DNA of 64,000 nucleotides from Roseospira marina (lineage in GTDB: Bacteria; Pseudomonadota; Alphaproteobacteria; Rhodospirillales; Rhodospirillaceae), in contig NZ_JACIGJ010000009.1 of the NCBI RefSeq assembly GCF_014197855.1, positions 62,001 through 126,000 of the forward strand, written 5' to 3'. Shown piece after piece: positions 1-9,395 of the stretch (position 1 is the first letter of the stretch; every line of letters starts with the position of its first letter). Below the pieces are notes generated by a model. That model made no database searches. It saw only the letters and a list, made by a program, of their open reading frames with translations, and had not been told where the DNA came from. A program made the position numbers and the translations under genes.

Positions 1-1135
1 CGACCAGCCCGAACTCCGCGACGGCCGCGATGTCCTTGATGAAACGGGCGTCCGACGTACCGCCGGAGGTGGAAAGCTCGGGCCGCCGGCCGGTCTCGGC
101 CTCCACGGCGGCCACCAGCAGGTCCGACAGGGGGCCCGGCGGCGTCAGGAAGCTTTCCCCCGACACGGTCACGTCCATGTCGAACGATCCCGGCCGCTCC
201 GCCTGGACGCCTTCGAACACCGCCTTCATATGCCGGATCAGGGACAGGCCCGTATGCTGGTCGTTGAACCGGATGTTGAACCGTGCCGTCGCCCGTCCCG
301 GAATAACGTTGGTGGCCGGGTTGCCGACGTCAACGCTGGTCAGGGCCAGCGTCGAGGGCTGGAAGTGCTCCGAGCCGGTGTCGAGCGGTTCGGCCGTGAT
401 CGCGGCCAGCATGTCCATGAGGCGCGGAATGGGATTGTCGGCGCGCTGGGGATAGGCCGAATGCCCCTGCCGCCCGTGCACCGTGAGGGTGACGTTGAGG
501 CTGCCGCGCCGGCCCACCTTGATCATCTCGCCCAGGTGATCGGGGCACGACGGCTCCCCCACCAGGCAGTGATCGACCCGTTCTCCCTCGCTCGCCAGCG
601 TTTCCACCATGCGTTTGGTGCCGTTCAGGGCCGGGCCTTCCTCGTCGCCCGTGATCATCAGGCTGAGCGCGCCCGCCGGCGCATCGGCGCCGCTGTCGCG
701 CAGATAGCGCGCGCAGGCCGCCACGAAGCAGGCCACGGCCCCCTTCATGTCGGCGGCGCCCCGGCCGTACAGCACGCCGTCGATGACCTCGGCGGCGAAC
801 GGGTCGCGGGTCCAGCCGTGGCCGACCGGCACCACGTCGGTGTGCCCGGCGAAGCATAGGTTCGGCCCGTTCTTCCCGCGGCGGGCATACAGATTGTCCA
901 CGTCCGGCGTGTCCGGGCGCGAAAAGGGCATGCGGCGGCAGCGGAAGCCCAGCGCGGTCAGCGCCGCCTGAAGCACGTCCAGCGCGCCGTCGTCGGTGGG
1001 CGTGACGCTCTGGCGCTGGATCAGCGCGCGGGCCAGAGGCAGCGGGTCGACGAGCGCCGCCGCCGTCCACTCCAGGACGGGCGCGGGACGCCGGTCCCCG
1101 TGCGGGGCCGGTGCGGGGGGAACGGGATTAGTCAC
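1..1135 (-). CDS. dapE: Succinyl-diaminopimelate desuccinylase (partial, C-terminus beyond window)
   Basis: Removes the succinyl group from N-succinyl-L,L-diaminopimelate in lysine and cell-wall precursor synthesis; cytoplasmic M20 zinc peptidase family. The minus-strand frame reads [14 protein letters not shown] (His and Asp of the metal site), [13 protein letters not shown], then [14 protein letters not shown] with the catalytic and metal Glu pair, and later [11 protein letters not shown] place the start at the GTG at 1133-1135, inside the last codons of dapD (GTGACTAA), giving [14 protein letters not shown] before the first conserved segment. About 378 codons are visible, close to the family length, so little is missing at the left edge. 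The 8-nt overlap with dapD suggests coupled translation of two consecutive pathway steps. Confidence 0.93.
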   Translation of the reverse strand, partial: MTNPVPPAPAPHGDRRPAPVLEWTAAALVDPLPLARALIQRQSVTPTDDGALDVLQAALTALGFRCRRMPFSRPDTPDVDNLYARRGKNGPNLCFAGHTDVVPVGHGWTRDPFAAEVIDGVLYGRGAADMKGAVACFVAACARYLRDSGADAPAGALSLMITGDEEGPALNGTKRMVETLASEGERVDHCLVGEPSCPDHLGEMIKVGRRGSLNVTLTVHGRQGHSAYPQRADNPIPRLMDMLAAITAEPLDTGSEHFQPSTLALTSVDVGNPATNVIPGRATARFNIRFNDQHTGLSLIRHMKAVFEGVQAERPGSFDMDVTVSGESFLTPPGPLSDLLVAAVEAETGRRPELSTSGGTSDARFIKDIAAVAEFGLV

Positions 1136-1970
1136 GCAGCAGATCGTTGATCGAGACCTTGGCGCGCGTCTTTTCGTCCACGCGCTTGACGATGACGGCG
1201 CAGGCCAGATTGGGGCCGGGCGTGCCGTCGGGCAGCGGCTTGCCGGGCAGGCTGCCCGAGACCACCACGGAGTAGGCCGGCACGCGCCCCACGAACACCT
1301 CGCCCGTGGTGCGGTCCACGATCTTGGTGGACGCGCCGATGAACACGCCCATGGACAGCACGGCGCCTTCCTCGACGATCACGCCCTCGACCACTTCGGA
1401 GCGCGCGCCGATGAACACGTTGTCCTCGATGATGACCGGATTGGCCTGCAACGGCTCCAACACGCCGCCGATGCCCACGCCCCCGGACAGGTGCACGTTC
1501 TTGCCGATCTGGGCGCAGGACCCCACGGTGGCCCAGGTGTCCACCATGGTGCCGGAATCGACGTAGGCGCCGAGGTTCACATAGGACGGCATCAGCACCA
1601 CGCCCGGTGCGATATAGGCCGAGTGGCGCACGGCGCAGGGCGGCACGGCGCGGAATCCGGCGGCCTTGAAGCGGGCCGCGTCCCAGCCCTCGAACTTGGA
1701 CGGGACCTTGTCCCACCAGGTGGCGCCGCCGACGCCACCGGGGATCGGCGCCATGTCGTTCAGGCGGAAGCCCAGCAGCACGGCCTTCTTGAGCCACTGG
1801 TTGACCTGCCAGGCGCCGCCGATCTTCTCGGCTACCCGGTACAGCCCGGCGTCGAGGCCGTCCAGCGCGGTTTCGACCGCGCCGCGAATGGGGCCCGTCG
1901 TGGTGGGGTCGACGGTATCGCGGGCCTCCCAGGCGTCCTCAATCGTACGTTCCAGGTCGGTCAGGGTCAT
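1128..1970 (-). CDS. dapD: 2,3,4,5-tetrahydropyridine-2,6-dicarboxylate N-succinyltransferase
   Basis: Transfers succinyl from succinyl-CoA to tetrahydrodipicolinate, the step before the aminotransferase and DapE in the succinylase branch of lysine synthesis. The protein (280 aa) has a helical N-terminal domain ([14 protein letters not shown]) followed by a left-handed beta-helix of hexapeptide repeats ([39 protein letters not shown]), as in the DapD family. The frame opens upstream at 2006, but MTLTDLERT at 1970 matches the usual N-terminus and length and was preferred. The stop overlaps the GTG start of dapE. Confidence 0.95.
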   Translation of the reverse strand: MTLTDLERTIEDAWEARDTVDPTTTGPIRGAVETALDGLDAGLYRVAEKIGGAWQVNQWLKKAVLLGFRLNDMAPIPGGVGGATWWDKVPSKFEGWDAARFKAAGFRAVPPCAVRHSAYIAPGVVLMPSYVNLGAYVDSGTMVDTWATVGSCAQIGKNVHLSGGVGIGGVLEPLQANPVIIEDNVFIGARSEVVEGVIVEEGAVLSMGVFIGASTKIVDRTTGEVFVGRVPAYSVVVSGSLPGKPLPDGTPGPNLACAVIVKRVDEKTRAKVSINDLLRD

Positions 1971-2082
1971 GGGATGGACATCCGTGCGGGTGAGCGGTCG
2001 GGACAAACCCTCACGGAGAGGGCCGCCCGACCATACCCGCGCCGCCGGTCAAGTCAACACAACCGAGACCACCGGCGGACGG

Positions 2083-2763
2083 TCATTGCCCCGATCCATC
2101 CCGCGCGACGACCTGTGCGGACGACCGCCGTCGCAGGGCTCCGGCCCCGGCCAGTCCCCCCAGCGCCGTCACCAGGAACCATGCCGCGGCGGGCAGGGGC
2201 GCGTGCGCCACGCTGCTCGACGTGTACTCAAGCTGGTCGAGGCCGAACAACGTGCTGGAAATGTCGGTGTACCGGCTGTTCGGCACACCGCCGGCGGCCG
2301 CAAAGATCAGGGTATCGATGTCGGTCCAGTTCGCATCGAACGCGGTCGGCCCCGACGTGTCCAACGTCAGGGTGTCGGTGTATTTCTGGAGACCGTCCCG
2401 CAGCCCCGTCACGGTGACCTCCAGCCCGTCGTTGTGGGCGGCCATCAGGTCCGTTCCGACGAAGGTGAAGGCCGTATCCCGCGTCAGAGACGCGGCGCCG
2501 CCGCCCCGGTTGATGGCGACGGAGCCGATATAGGGGTACGGCAGCAGGTTGTAGAGCGCGTTCGGCGGCGGAACCTCCGCCGGGTCATCAAAGATATAAT
2601 CCGACGGACTCTCGGCATAGAAGGTGTCCCAGGCGAACCCCCCATAGCCGTCCGGCACGAACGTCGTCCCCAGTCCTTCAAACGACAGCACCGCCGCCTG
2701 CGCTGGCAGCGCCGCCAGTATAAGGGCCACAGCCCCTGCGAATCCTACGCCTATACGTTTCAT
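2083..2763 (-). CDS. Exported protein with VPLPA-type C-terminal sorting signal
   Basis: A 226-aa exported protein of unknown role. It starts MKRIGVGFAGAVALILAALP with a signal peptide ending in AQA, and ends with APLPAAAWFLVTALGGLAG, a hydrophobic segment and an Arg-rich tail. This tripartite end is the VPLPA-CTERM relative of PEP-CTERM signals, which are processed by an exosortase at the inner membrane (family knowledge). The start at 2763 is supported by GGAGGG about 8 nt upstream; the frame is open further upstream without such support. The body is rich in Thr, Asp and Gly and shows no enzyme motif. A second protein with nearly the same C-terminus lies at 7654-8292. No exosortase gene is in the window. 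Confidence 0.82.
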   Translation of the reverse strand: MKRIGVGFAGAVALILAALPAQAAVLSFEGLGTTFVPDGYGGFAWDTFYAESPSDYIFDDPAEVPPPNALYNLLPYPYIGSVAINRGGGAASLTRDTAFTFVGTDLMAAHNDGLEVTVTGLRDGLQKYTDTLTLDTSGPTAFDANWTDIDTLIFAAAGGVPNSRYTDISSTLFGLDQLEYTSSSVAHAPLPAAAWFLVTALGGLAGAGALRRRSSAQVVARDGSGQ

Positions 2764-2993
2764 ACGCCTAATCCCTCCATCCAGGACATGTCGTTTCGAT
2801 TGGAACACAACACGTCGGGCCTGCGCAAGCAATCCGATAACGGAGGGATCCCTGAGATCCTGTAAATCCGCCCGTTGGGGCCCCGACACCCGATCCACGG
2901 GGACCGCATGCGGGGCCCGGTGCGGGGCTATGCCCAACGGTTGATGTGAATTCGAGGGCCACGTCAAGAGAACGCCCCCGGTCGCGCCGCCGC

Positions 2994-4493
2994 TTAGAAC
3001 TGCGTGCGAATCGCGTACGTCAGGCGCGTCTCGCCCTCGGCCGGCACCTCCAGGGTCCAGGCGACCCGGTTGGCGGACTCCCGCGTGCGTTCGTGGGATT
3101 CGGACAGCAGGGTCCGGTCTCCGGGCAGGTCGGCCTGCACCGTCACCGTGACCGGCTGGTCGGACTTGCCATTGTGGACGACGATTTCATGCTCGCTTTC
3201 CGTCACGCGCTCCCCGATGCGGCGGAAGGCCAGCCGGCGCCGTTCGGCGGTGATGTCGAAGTCGGTGCCCAGGCGCAGTGTGGCCTCCGCGCCCACGGCG
3301 GTGTGCCCGATCTGGTCGGCGCCCAGGAAGCGCGGCGCGCCGTCCGGACCGGCCTGCCACACCCGCACCGTGCCGGCCGGCAGCGGCCGGCCGAGCCCGG
3401 CGTCCTCCGTGTTCGTCAGCACCAGCCAGCGCGCGGCGTTCACCTCGTCTTCGTCGGTGCGCGCGTTGGCGTAGACCTCCGGCGACGGGGCCGGGATCAC
3501 ATAGCGCGGCGTGACCGTCACCCCCGGGGCGTCCACCAGGGCGACCTGCTTGGTCTGACGGTGCGCGAGACTGACGGGGCGCTCCACGGGATAGAAGTAC
3601 AGCCCACCCTGGGCCTGCGGGGCGGGCGTCGCCGGCATCGCGGCCATGGCCAGACTGTCGGACCGCATGGCCATCTCCGGCCGAGCGCCGCCGCCACCGC
3701 CGGTGTTGACCGTGCCGGCGGCGAGTGTCAGGTGGGCGTCGTCGAACGACCGCCCGCTGGTGTTCGTCACCGTGGCCCAGCCGCGCAGATCGCCGCCGCT
3801 CAGGCTGTCGCCCAGATCCAGCGCGTAGTCAGCCTGCCAGTTGAGACCACTGGTCAGATAGGTGAGGTCGAGGGTTTCGTCTCCGCCGGCCTCGGTCGCC
3901 ACGGTCGCCAGCAGCGTGGGTGACGCCCGCAGACCCTCGGGCAGGCTGTCCAGCACCAACTCGCCGGGCAGGCCGACGCGGATCGCGCCGTCCATCTCCA
4001 GAACGACGTCCTCGGCCACGGATAGTACCCGGGCGGTGGCGCGGCGCGGCGGCGCGTCCGGCCCCTGGTCATGGATCAGCAGGCCGATCTCCTGACCCAC
4101 CGACAGCTCCAACAGGCGCTGCTGGCTGGGCACATCGGCGGACAGCGCCCGCTCCAGCACCCGCAGCGACCCCGCGTCACCGCCCGAGACCGTCAGGCGC
4201 ACCGAGGTCGCATCGGCGCCATCGGGCACATCGGGGAAGGCCAGCACGCTCTCTCCGGCGGGCAGGGACGCGGGCCGCCGTTCCCGCACCACGGCGGTGC
4301 CGTTGTGCACCGTCAGAGCGACCGAACCGGGCCCCCCGGCCGGAACCGCGATTTCGGCGGCGTCGGCGGGCGGAGCGGCGGCGACACCGGTCATCAAGGC
4401 CGCGCCCAGGACGAGCGCGGACGCCATCGAGGCGCGGGGCACCCAGGGGCGGGGGGGCTTCGGGCGAGACTCAGGAACAGCAACGGGCGGCAT
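2994..4493 (-). CDS. DUF4139 domain-containing exported protein
   Basis: A 499-aa protein of the DUF4139 (mucoidy inhibitor A-like) family; biochemical role unknown. A hydrophobic segment at about residues 20-45 (MASALVLGAALMTGVAAAPP) acts as signal peptide or anchor. The hallmark LTYLTSGLNWQADYAL sits in the middle and is followed by beta-rich sequence (TNTSGRSFDDAHLTLAAG) and a C-terminal half with HEIVVHNGKSDQPVTVTVQ. The start at 4493 has GAGAGG upstream; a shorter product from 4427 is possible. It is divergent from the GNAT/C39 gene, so the two may share a promoter region of about 170 bp. Confidence 0.8.
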   Translation of the reverse strand: MPPVAVPESRPKPPRPWVPRASMASALVLGAALMTGVAAAPPADAAEIAVPAGGPGSVALTVHNGTAVVRERRPASLPAGESVLAFPDVPDGADATSVRLTVSGGDAGSLRVLERALSADVPSQQRLLELSVGQEIGLLIHDQGPDAPPRRATARVLSVAEDVVLEMDGAIRVGLPGELVLDSLPEGLRASPTLLATVATEAGGDETLDLTYLTSGLNWQADYALDLGDSLSGGDLRGWATVTNTSGRSFDDAHLTLAAGTVNTGGGGGARPEMAMRSDSLAMAAMPATPAPQAQGGLYFYPVERPVSLAHRQTKQVALVDAPGVTVTPRYVIPAPSPEVYANARTDEDEVNAARWLVLTNTEDAGLGRPLPAGTVRVWQAGPDGAPRFLGADQIGHTAVGAEATLRLGTDFDITAERRRLAFRRIGERVTESEHEIVVHNGKSDQPVTVTVQADLPGDRTLLSESHERTRESANRVAWTLEVPAEGETRLTYAIRTQF

Positions 4494-4665
4494 GGAACCC
4501 TCTCGTCGTCTTGGGGTGGGGGGACGGGGCACCCCTGCCGGCGAACCGGTAGGCGAACCCACGATGCCGCCGACCCTGCCCCGCCTTCATGGCGATGGTG
4601 TGGTTACGGTCGCTGCGACACAATGCGGCGAGACGCGGGGTCGCCCCGCCCCAGGAGATGCCGCC

Positions 4666-5829
4666 ATGCGGTCCGACGCCGATCCCGACCGTGACGCCGC
4701 CGCGCCGCCCGTCCTCCGGCCCGCCCGGCTGGAGGACCTGGATGCGCTGGTACGCCTGGAGGCCGCCGCGTTCGAAACCGACCGGCTGTCGCGCCGCAGC
4801 TTTCGCCGCTTCATCGAGCACGGCCGCGCCGATTGCACCCTGGCGGAGGTGGGCGGCCGGCTCCTGGGCTACGCCCTGATTCTCTTCCGCGACGGCACCG
4901 CGCTCGCCCGCCTGTATTCCATCGCCGTAACGCCCGACGCCCGGGGGCAGGGCATCGGCGCGCATTTGGTCCGCGCCGCCGAGGCCGCCGCGCTGGAGCG
5001 GGATTGCGTGCTGCTGCGCCTGGAGGTGCGGGCCGACAACGGACCGGCCCAGGCGCTGTACCGGCGGCTCGGGTATCGGCCGTTCGGGCGGCTGCGCGAC
5101 TACTACGAGGATCACGCCGACGCGGTGCGGATGCAGCGCGCCCTGCGGGCCGTCGCGGCCTCGCACACCGCGCCGCCGTACTACGCCCAGACGACGGACT
5201 TCACCTGCGGGCCGGCGGCGCTGATGATGGCGCTGGCGGCGCTGAAGCCCGGCCAGCCGCTCGACCGCCGCACCGAGTTCCGGCTGTGGCGCGAGGCCAC
5301 CACCATCTTCATGGCGGCCGGGCATGGTGGCTGCGAGCCGTTCGGGCTGGCGCTCGCCGCCGTCCGGCGCGGGCTGCGGGTCCGGGTGCACGTCAACCAG
5401 CCGCCGCCCTATTTCCTTGACAGCGTCCGGGATCCCGACAAGAGGGATGTGATGGTCCTGACCCAGGCCGATTTCGGGGAGCAGGCGGCGGCCGTGTCCA
5501 TGCCGATCCACGAAAGCGCCCTGACTATGGCGGAGCTGAGGGCCGCGCTCGACGGGGGTGCGGTCGCCGTCCTGCTGGTCAGTCACTACCGCATGCTGGG
5601 CGACCGGGCGCCGCACTGGGTGCTGGTGTTCGGGCACGATGGCCGGCGGGCGCTGGTGCACGACCCCTGGGTGGAACCCGACGACCTTGAGACGCCGCTG
5701 GCCGCCGCCGACCTGCCGATTCCCTGGTCAGAGCTGGACCGCATGGCCCGCTACGGCCGCCGCCCGCTCCAGGCGGCCCTGATTCTGGAGCACACTGCCG
5801 CCCTGGCGCCGGAGTCCCCCGTTTCATGA
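4666..5829 (+). CDS. GNAT N-acetyltransferase fused to C39-like cysteine peptidase
   Basis: A 387-aa two-domain cytoplasmic protein. Residues about 15-160 form a GNAT acetyltransferase, with the acetyl-CoA loop DARGQGIGAHLVRAAE and a RimI-like end (ALYRRLGYRPFGRLRDYYED). Residues about 170-380 form a papain-like C39 domain: TDFTCGPAALMMAL carries the nucleophile Cys and PHWVLVFGHDG the His, followed by VHDPW. Start at the ATG with AGGAG 8 nt upstream; a longer open frame begins at 4297 but lacks support. The stop overlaps the next gene by ATGA, so the two proteins are probably made together. This fusion next to a RimK-like ligase is a known recurrent pair predicted to make or modify peptides; the substrate is unknown. 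Confidence 0.86.
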   Translation: MRSDADPDRDAAAPPVLRPARLEDLDALVRLEAAAFETDRLSRRSFRRFIEHGRADCTLAEVGGRLLGYALILFRDGTALARLYSIAVTPDARGQGIGAHLVRAAEAAALERDCVLLRLEVRADNGPAQALYRRLGYRPFGRLRDYYEDHADAVRMQRALRAVAASHTAPPYYAQTTDFTCGPAALMMALAALKPGQPLDRRTEFRLWREATTIFMAAGHGGCEPFGLALAAVRRGLRVRVHVNQPPPYFLDSVRDPDKRDVMVLTQADFGEQAAAVSMPIHESALTMAELRAALDGGAVAVLLVSHYRMLGDRAPHWVLVFGHDGRRALVHDPWVEPDDLETPLAAADLPIPWSELDRMARYGRRPLQAALILEHTAALAPESPVS

Positions 5830-7289
5830 CCGATTGGCTTATCCTGATCGACCAACCCCGCGACCTGAGCCAGGGCGACACGCCCCACAAGGTCATGACC
5901 GTGCGGGAGTATCTGGCGCGCCCTCAGCTGTTCGACGGGCGCCGTCCGGGGGTCATCAACCTGTCGCGCAGCTATGCCTACCAGAGCAGCGGCTACTACG
6001 CCGCCTTGCTGGCCGAGGCGCGCGGCCACCGCACCCTGCCGACGGTCCAGACCATGCTGGAGCTGAGCCGGAAGGCGCTCTACAAGGCCGCGCTGCCCGA
6101 TCTCGAGGAAAGCCTGAACGAGGGCGTCGGCAAGCTTGATGCGCCGCCGGCCGAGCCGTTCAAGCTGCTGGTGGTGTTCGGCCAGGCGGAGGTCGCCGGC
6201 TACGCCCGCTTCGCCCGGCTGCTGTTCGACTGGTTCCGCTGCCCGGTGATCGAGGTCGCGGTGCAGCCCGGGGCGTGGTGGCGCATCGACCGACTCCGTC
6301 CGCTGGCGCCGTCGCGCCTGAACGCGGAGCAGCGCGCGTTCATGTTCGAGCAACTCGGCCGCTACACCACCCGGGCGTGGCGCGGTCCGAAGGCCCGGGT
6401 GCCGGCACGCTGGTCTCTGGCCGTGCTGCACAATCCGCGCGACGCGATGCCGCCGACCAAGGTCGCCTCGCTGGAGCGGCTGGCGCATGTGGGCGCCCGC
6501 ATGGGCATCGAGGTGGAGCCGATCCAGAAGGGGGATTTCGCCCGGCTGGCCGAGTTCGACGCCCTGTTCATCCGCGAAACCACCAACATCGACAATCACA
6601 CCTACCGCTTCGCCCGCCGCGCCGAGCAGGAGGGCATGCCGGTCATCGACGACACCCAGTCGATGATCCGCTGCACCAACAAGGTCTATCTGAAAGAGGT
6701 GCTGGAAGCCGCCGGCCTGCCGATGCCGGACAGCCTCGTGCTGGCGACGCCCGCCGATCTGGCCCGGGCCGAGGAGCGGCTGGGCTTTCCTCTGGTGCTC
6801 AAGGTGCCGGACGGCTCCTTCAGCCGGGGCGTGCACAAGATCGAAAGCCGCGCCGCCCTGGCCGAGCGCGCCCGCGCCCTGTTCGCGGACACCGATCTGC
6901 TGCTTGCCCAGACGTTTATGCCGACCACGTTCGACTGGCGCGTCGGTGTGCTGGGCGGGGAGCCGCTGTTCGCCAGTCAGTACCTGATGGCCAAGAACCA
7001 CTGGCAGATCATCAACCACCGCGCCGACGGCAAGGTGATCGAGGGCGGGTTCAAGACCTTCGCGGTGGAGGATGCCCCGGCCGAGGTGATCGATATCGCC
7101 GTGCGGGCGACCCGTCCGATCGGCAATGGCCTGTACGGGGTGGACCTCAAGCAGAACGAGCAGGGCGTGTTCATCATCGAGATCAACGACAACCCCAACC
7201 TCGACACCGCCATCGAGGGCGCCGTGCTGAAGGACGCCCTGTGGCGCCGCCTGCTGGAGTGGTTCCTCGCCCGCCTGGAACGGCGGTGA
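5826..7289 (+). CDS. RimK-family ATP-grasp ligase with RimK-like N-terminal (RLAN) domain
   Basis: A 487-aa ligase expected to join an amino group to a carboxylate using ATP. Residues about 1-190 (WLILIDQPRDL, VINLSRSYAYQSSGYY) resemble the RLAN domain found upstream of some RimK ATP-grasp domains. The ATP-grasp part follows: RCTNKVYLKEVLEAAGLPMP, FPLVLKVPDGSFSRGVHK (ATP-binding lysine and glycine loop), and GVFIIEINDNPNLD with the Mg-binding Glu and Asn. It overlaps the upstream GNAT/C39 gene by 4 bp. Whether it adds glutamate, as RimK does to ribosomal protein S6, or builds a separate peptide cannot be read from the sequence. Confidence 0.88.
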   Translation: MTDWLILIDQPRDLSQGDTPHKVMTVREYLARPQLFDGRRPGVINLSRSYAYQSSGYYAALLAEARGHRTLPTVQTMLELSRKALYKAALPDLEESLNEGVGKLDAPPAEPFKLLVVFGQAEVAGYARFARLLFDWFRCPVIEVAVQPGAWWRIDRLRPLAPSRLNAEQRAFMFEQLGRYTTRAWRGPKARVPARWSLAVLHNPRDAMPPTKVASLERLAHVGARMGIEVEPIQKGDFARLAEFDALFIRETTNIDNHTYRFARRAEQEGMPVIDDTQSMIRCTNKVYLKEVLEAAGLPMPDSLVLATPADLARAEERLGFPLVLKVPDGSFSRGVHKIESRAALAERARALFADTDLLLAQTFMPTTFDWRVGVLGGEPLFASQYLMAKNHWQIINHRADGKVIEGGFKTFAVEDAPAEVIDIAVRATRPIGNGLYGVDLKQNEQGVFIIEINDNPNLDTAIEGAVLKDALWRRLLEWFLARLERR

Positions 7290-7653
7290 CGGCGGTGTGC
7301 TGAGCGCCGGTCATACACCGGGCCCAAGTGCGAAAATAAAACCATTCCGATATATGAGTCAGGGCAGACGTCCGCCGTGGGGGGCGCGGCGTCCGTCCGG
7401 CTGGCATCGCACGGCCACGGGGGTGATCGGGCGCGGCGGCGCCCCGGTCCGGCGGGGTCCGCAATCTTTGCGGCATAATTTATGTAGTTTTTAATCAATA
7501 TTGACACAGATATGCCCCTTTTTTTAGAATGCGGCCCGTTGGACGACCACAGCGGAGCACGGCTTCGCGCCATCCCTGCGGCTCCGGCCGGGTTGGGGGG
7601 GGACGTGGACGTTGCGTGGCATAGTGCAATACACACGATAGGGGAGAGAGCCT
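7290..7653 (+). other. Intergenic region with AT-rich promoter segment
   Basis: No gene was seen in these 364 bases. The first 180 bases are GC-rich without a convincing hairpin terminator; a short CCGGT-CATAC-ACCGG repeat follows the ligase gene but lacks a T-tract. The segment 7465-7530 is unusually AT-rich for this chromosome and holds the promoter annotated at 7501-7530. Confidence 0.6.
7501..7530 (+). promoter_or_regulatory. Sigma-70-type promoter for the VPLPA gene
   Basis: TTGACA at 7501-7506 is separated by 18 bases from TAGAAT at 7525-7530. The -35 box is a perfect match to the housekeeping consensus and the -10 box differs at one internal position. Transcription from about 7537 would leave a leader of about 115 nt before the ATG at 7654. 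Confidence 0.65.
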
Positions 7654-8292
7654 ATGGCTATCCGGAGTTTAGTGGTGGGGGCGTGTGTGGCGGCCTCTGT
7701 GTGTCTGTCGGGGGCAGCGCACGCGGCCGTCTTCACGTATGGATCCGTGGCGACCGACACCAATCACGGCTCGTCGCTGGCGTTTAGCAGTGGGGGGGTG
7801 TCCGGGACCATCACGGCGGAACTGACCGGAATCGGCAGCGGGATGGCCTCGCCGGCCATCATCGAGGAGGTCGGGGACGGCCTTGGGATTCGGAGTTCGT
7901 GGATCGACCCGGATGACGATATTGACTCCGAGGGCTTCGAGGAGACGATGGTCTTCACGTTTGATCGTGTCGTGCAGTTGGACTTCATCACTTTCGGCGA
8001 TGTCGACAGTGACGATGACTGGACCATTTCGGTCAACGGCACGACGGTGAATTCCCAGAGCGATCCGTTCTATTTCAGCAACTACTTCTCGAACATCTGG
8101 GCGGACACATTTACGGTGTCCGCGTTCCGGGATGGGCTTCTTGGCCTCAATGCCGATGACAGCTTTACCATCCAGAGCTTCGGTGCGTCGGTCGTCCCTC
8201 TGCCGGCGGCGGCCTGGTTCCTGCTGACGGCGGTCGGTGGTCTGTTCGGCGGCCGGTGGCTGAGGGGAAGCCGCGGCGCGGCGGCGGCCTAA
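7654..8292 (+). CDS. Exported protein with VPLPA-CTERM sorting signal
   Basis: A 212-aa exported protein of unknown function. It has a signal peptide (MAIRSLVVGACVAASVCLSG, cleavage after AHA), an acidic beta-rich body (SSWIDPDDDIDSEGFEETMV, FGDVDSDDDWTISVNG), and a C-terminal VVPLPAAAWFLLTAVGGLFG followed by an Arg-containing tail. This is a textbook VPLPA-CTERM signal, recognised by a dedicated exosortase in other bacteria. GGGGAGAG lies just upstream of the start. The Asp-rich body could bind cations, which is inference only. The end resembles the protein at 2083-2763, but the bodies do not look alike. Confidence 0.86.
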   Translation: MAIRSLVVGACVAASVCLSGAAHAAVFTYGSVATDTNHGSSLAFSSGGVSGTITAELTGIGSGMASPAIIEEVGDGLGIRSSWIDPDDDIDSEGFEETMVFTFDRVVQLDFITFGDVDSDDDWTISVNGTTVNSQSDPFYFSNYFSNIWADTFTVSAFRDGLLGLNADDSFTIQSFGASVVPLPAAAWFLLTAVGGLFGGRWLRGSRGAAAA

Positions 8293-8419
8293 CGGCGGCG
8301 ATCCTGAGCATCCGCGCGTCGGGCGCGTAACGATCGGCCTGTCCCTGGTGTCCCTTCGTGGGCACTCTGGGGCGGGCCGGTTTCGTTTCGAGGGGTGGTC
8401 GCGCTCCCCCTCGTGGGGC

Positions 8420-8887
8420 CTACACCTGCCCCATGGGTGGAACGGGGAACTGCTCCAGGATGCGGCGTTCAAGCTGGTCGCGGATCTGGCGATAGGCGTC
8501 CAGGCGGGTCTCGCGGTTGCCCTCCACCAGGGACGGGTCGAACGTGTTCCAGAACAGCACCTCGCAGTGCATGGTCCGGGTCATGTCGACCGCCTTGTGC
8601 TGGGCCTCCGGCGACAGCGAGACGATGACGTCGAAGTTCTCGTCGTCCAACTGCTCGAAGCTGCGCGGCTTGTGCTTCGTCAGGTCCACGCCGATTTCGT
8701 CCATGACCGCGATCATGAAGCCGTCGGTGTCGTGTGGCCGCACCCCCACCGAATCGACCCACACCCGCGCGCCGTGGTAGCGCCGCAGCAGCCCCGCCGC
8801 CATGGGCGAGCGCAGGGCGTTGTGGGTGCAGGCGAACAGCACCGCGCCGGGCAGGGTGAGCGACGGCGTGACGGGGGGGGTAACCAA
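8420..8887 (-). CDS. Low molecular weight phosphotyrosine phosphatase / arsenate reductase-like protein
   Basis: A 155-aa protein of the LMW-PTP fold. The P-loop FACTHNALRSPMA fits C-x5-R with the nucleophile Cys and phosphate-binding Arg near the N-terminus, as the family requires. The later DVIVSLSPEAQHKAV and FWNTFDPSLVEGN match the family core. The frame can begin at a TTG at 8885-8887, four bases after the UPF0262 stop, with AAGGCG upstream; no ATG is available before the P-loop, so the unusual TTG is the best start. Last gene of the hisG-hisD-UPF0262 run. Substrate (phosphotyrosine, arsenate or other) is undecided. Confidence 0.82.
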   Translation of the reverse strand: MVTPPVTPSLTLPGAVLFACTHNALRSPMAAGLLRRYHGARVWVDSVGVRPHDTDGFMIAVMDEIGVDLTKHKPRSFEQLDDENFDVIVSLSPEAQHKAVDMTRTMHCEVLFWNTFDPSLVEGNRETRLDAYRQIRDQLERRILEQFPVPPMGQV

Positions 8888-8891
8888 GGGC

Positions 8892-9395
8892 TTACGCCTT
8901 GATGTGGAGCACGCAAATCAGGGTGAACAGCCGGCGCGCGGTGTCGTGGTCGATCTCGATCTTGCCGTCGAGCCGCTCGCGCAGCAGCGCGCTGCCCTCG
9001 TTGTGCAGGCCGCGCCGCCCCATGTCGATCGACTCGATGCGCGACGGCGAGGCGCCGGACCGGATGGCGCCGTAGTAGCTTTCGCACACCATGAAGTAGT
9101 CCTTCACGATGCGTCGAAACGGTTTGGTGGAAAACATAAACCGGTGCAGCGGGTCGTCGTTCTCGGCGCGCACGTCCAGCACCAGCCGGTCGTCCTCCAG
9201 GCTCAGGTGCAGCACATAGGGCCCGCGCGCCCCCTTCAGGCGAAAGCAGTTCTCCTCGATCAGGTCGAAGATCGCGACCGCCCGTTCGTGCTCCACCTCC
9301 GGCTTGCGCCGCACCAGGGTCGTTTCGTCCAGGCGCACGTCCACCAGCCGTTCATCCGGCCGAAACGTTCCGGGGTCGCCGCCCAGACCCATCAT
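8892..9395 (-). CDS. UPF0262 family protein
   Basis: A 167-aa cytoplasmic protein of a conserved alphaproteobacterial family without known function. Recognisable segments are [35 protein letters not shown] and a C-terminal [16 protein letters not shown]. The start lies in GTGATGATG that overlaps the hisD stop; either the GTG at 9398 or the ATG at 9395 would serve, and the overlap implies coupling to hisD. It is regularly found between hisD and an LMW phosphatase in this class, and the same order is kept here. Confidence 0.85.
   Translation of the reverse strand: MMGLGGDPGTFRPDERLVDVRLDETTLVRRKPEVEHERAVAIFDLIEENCFRLKGARGPYVLHLSLEDDRLVLDVRAENDDPLHRFMFSTKPFRRIVKDYFMVCESYYGAIRSGASPSRIESIDMGRRGLHNEGSALLRERLDGKIEIDHDTARRLFTLICVLHIKA

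Noticed and set aside
330-1070. Minus-strand frame starting [13 protein letters not shown]
   Set aside because: Frame-shifted shadow of dapE, which has the correct motifs in the neighbouring frame.
7306-7325. CCGGT-CATAC-ACCGG as a terminator after the RimK-like gene
   Set aside because: Only a 5-bp stem and no T-tract follows.
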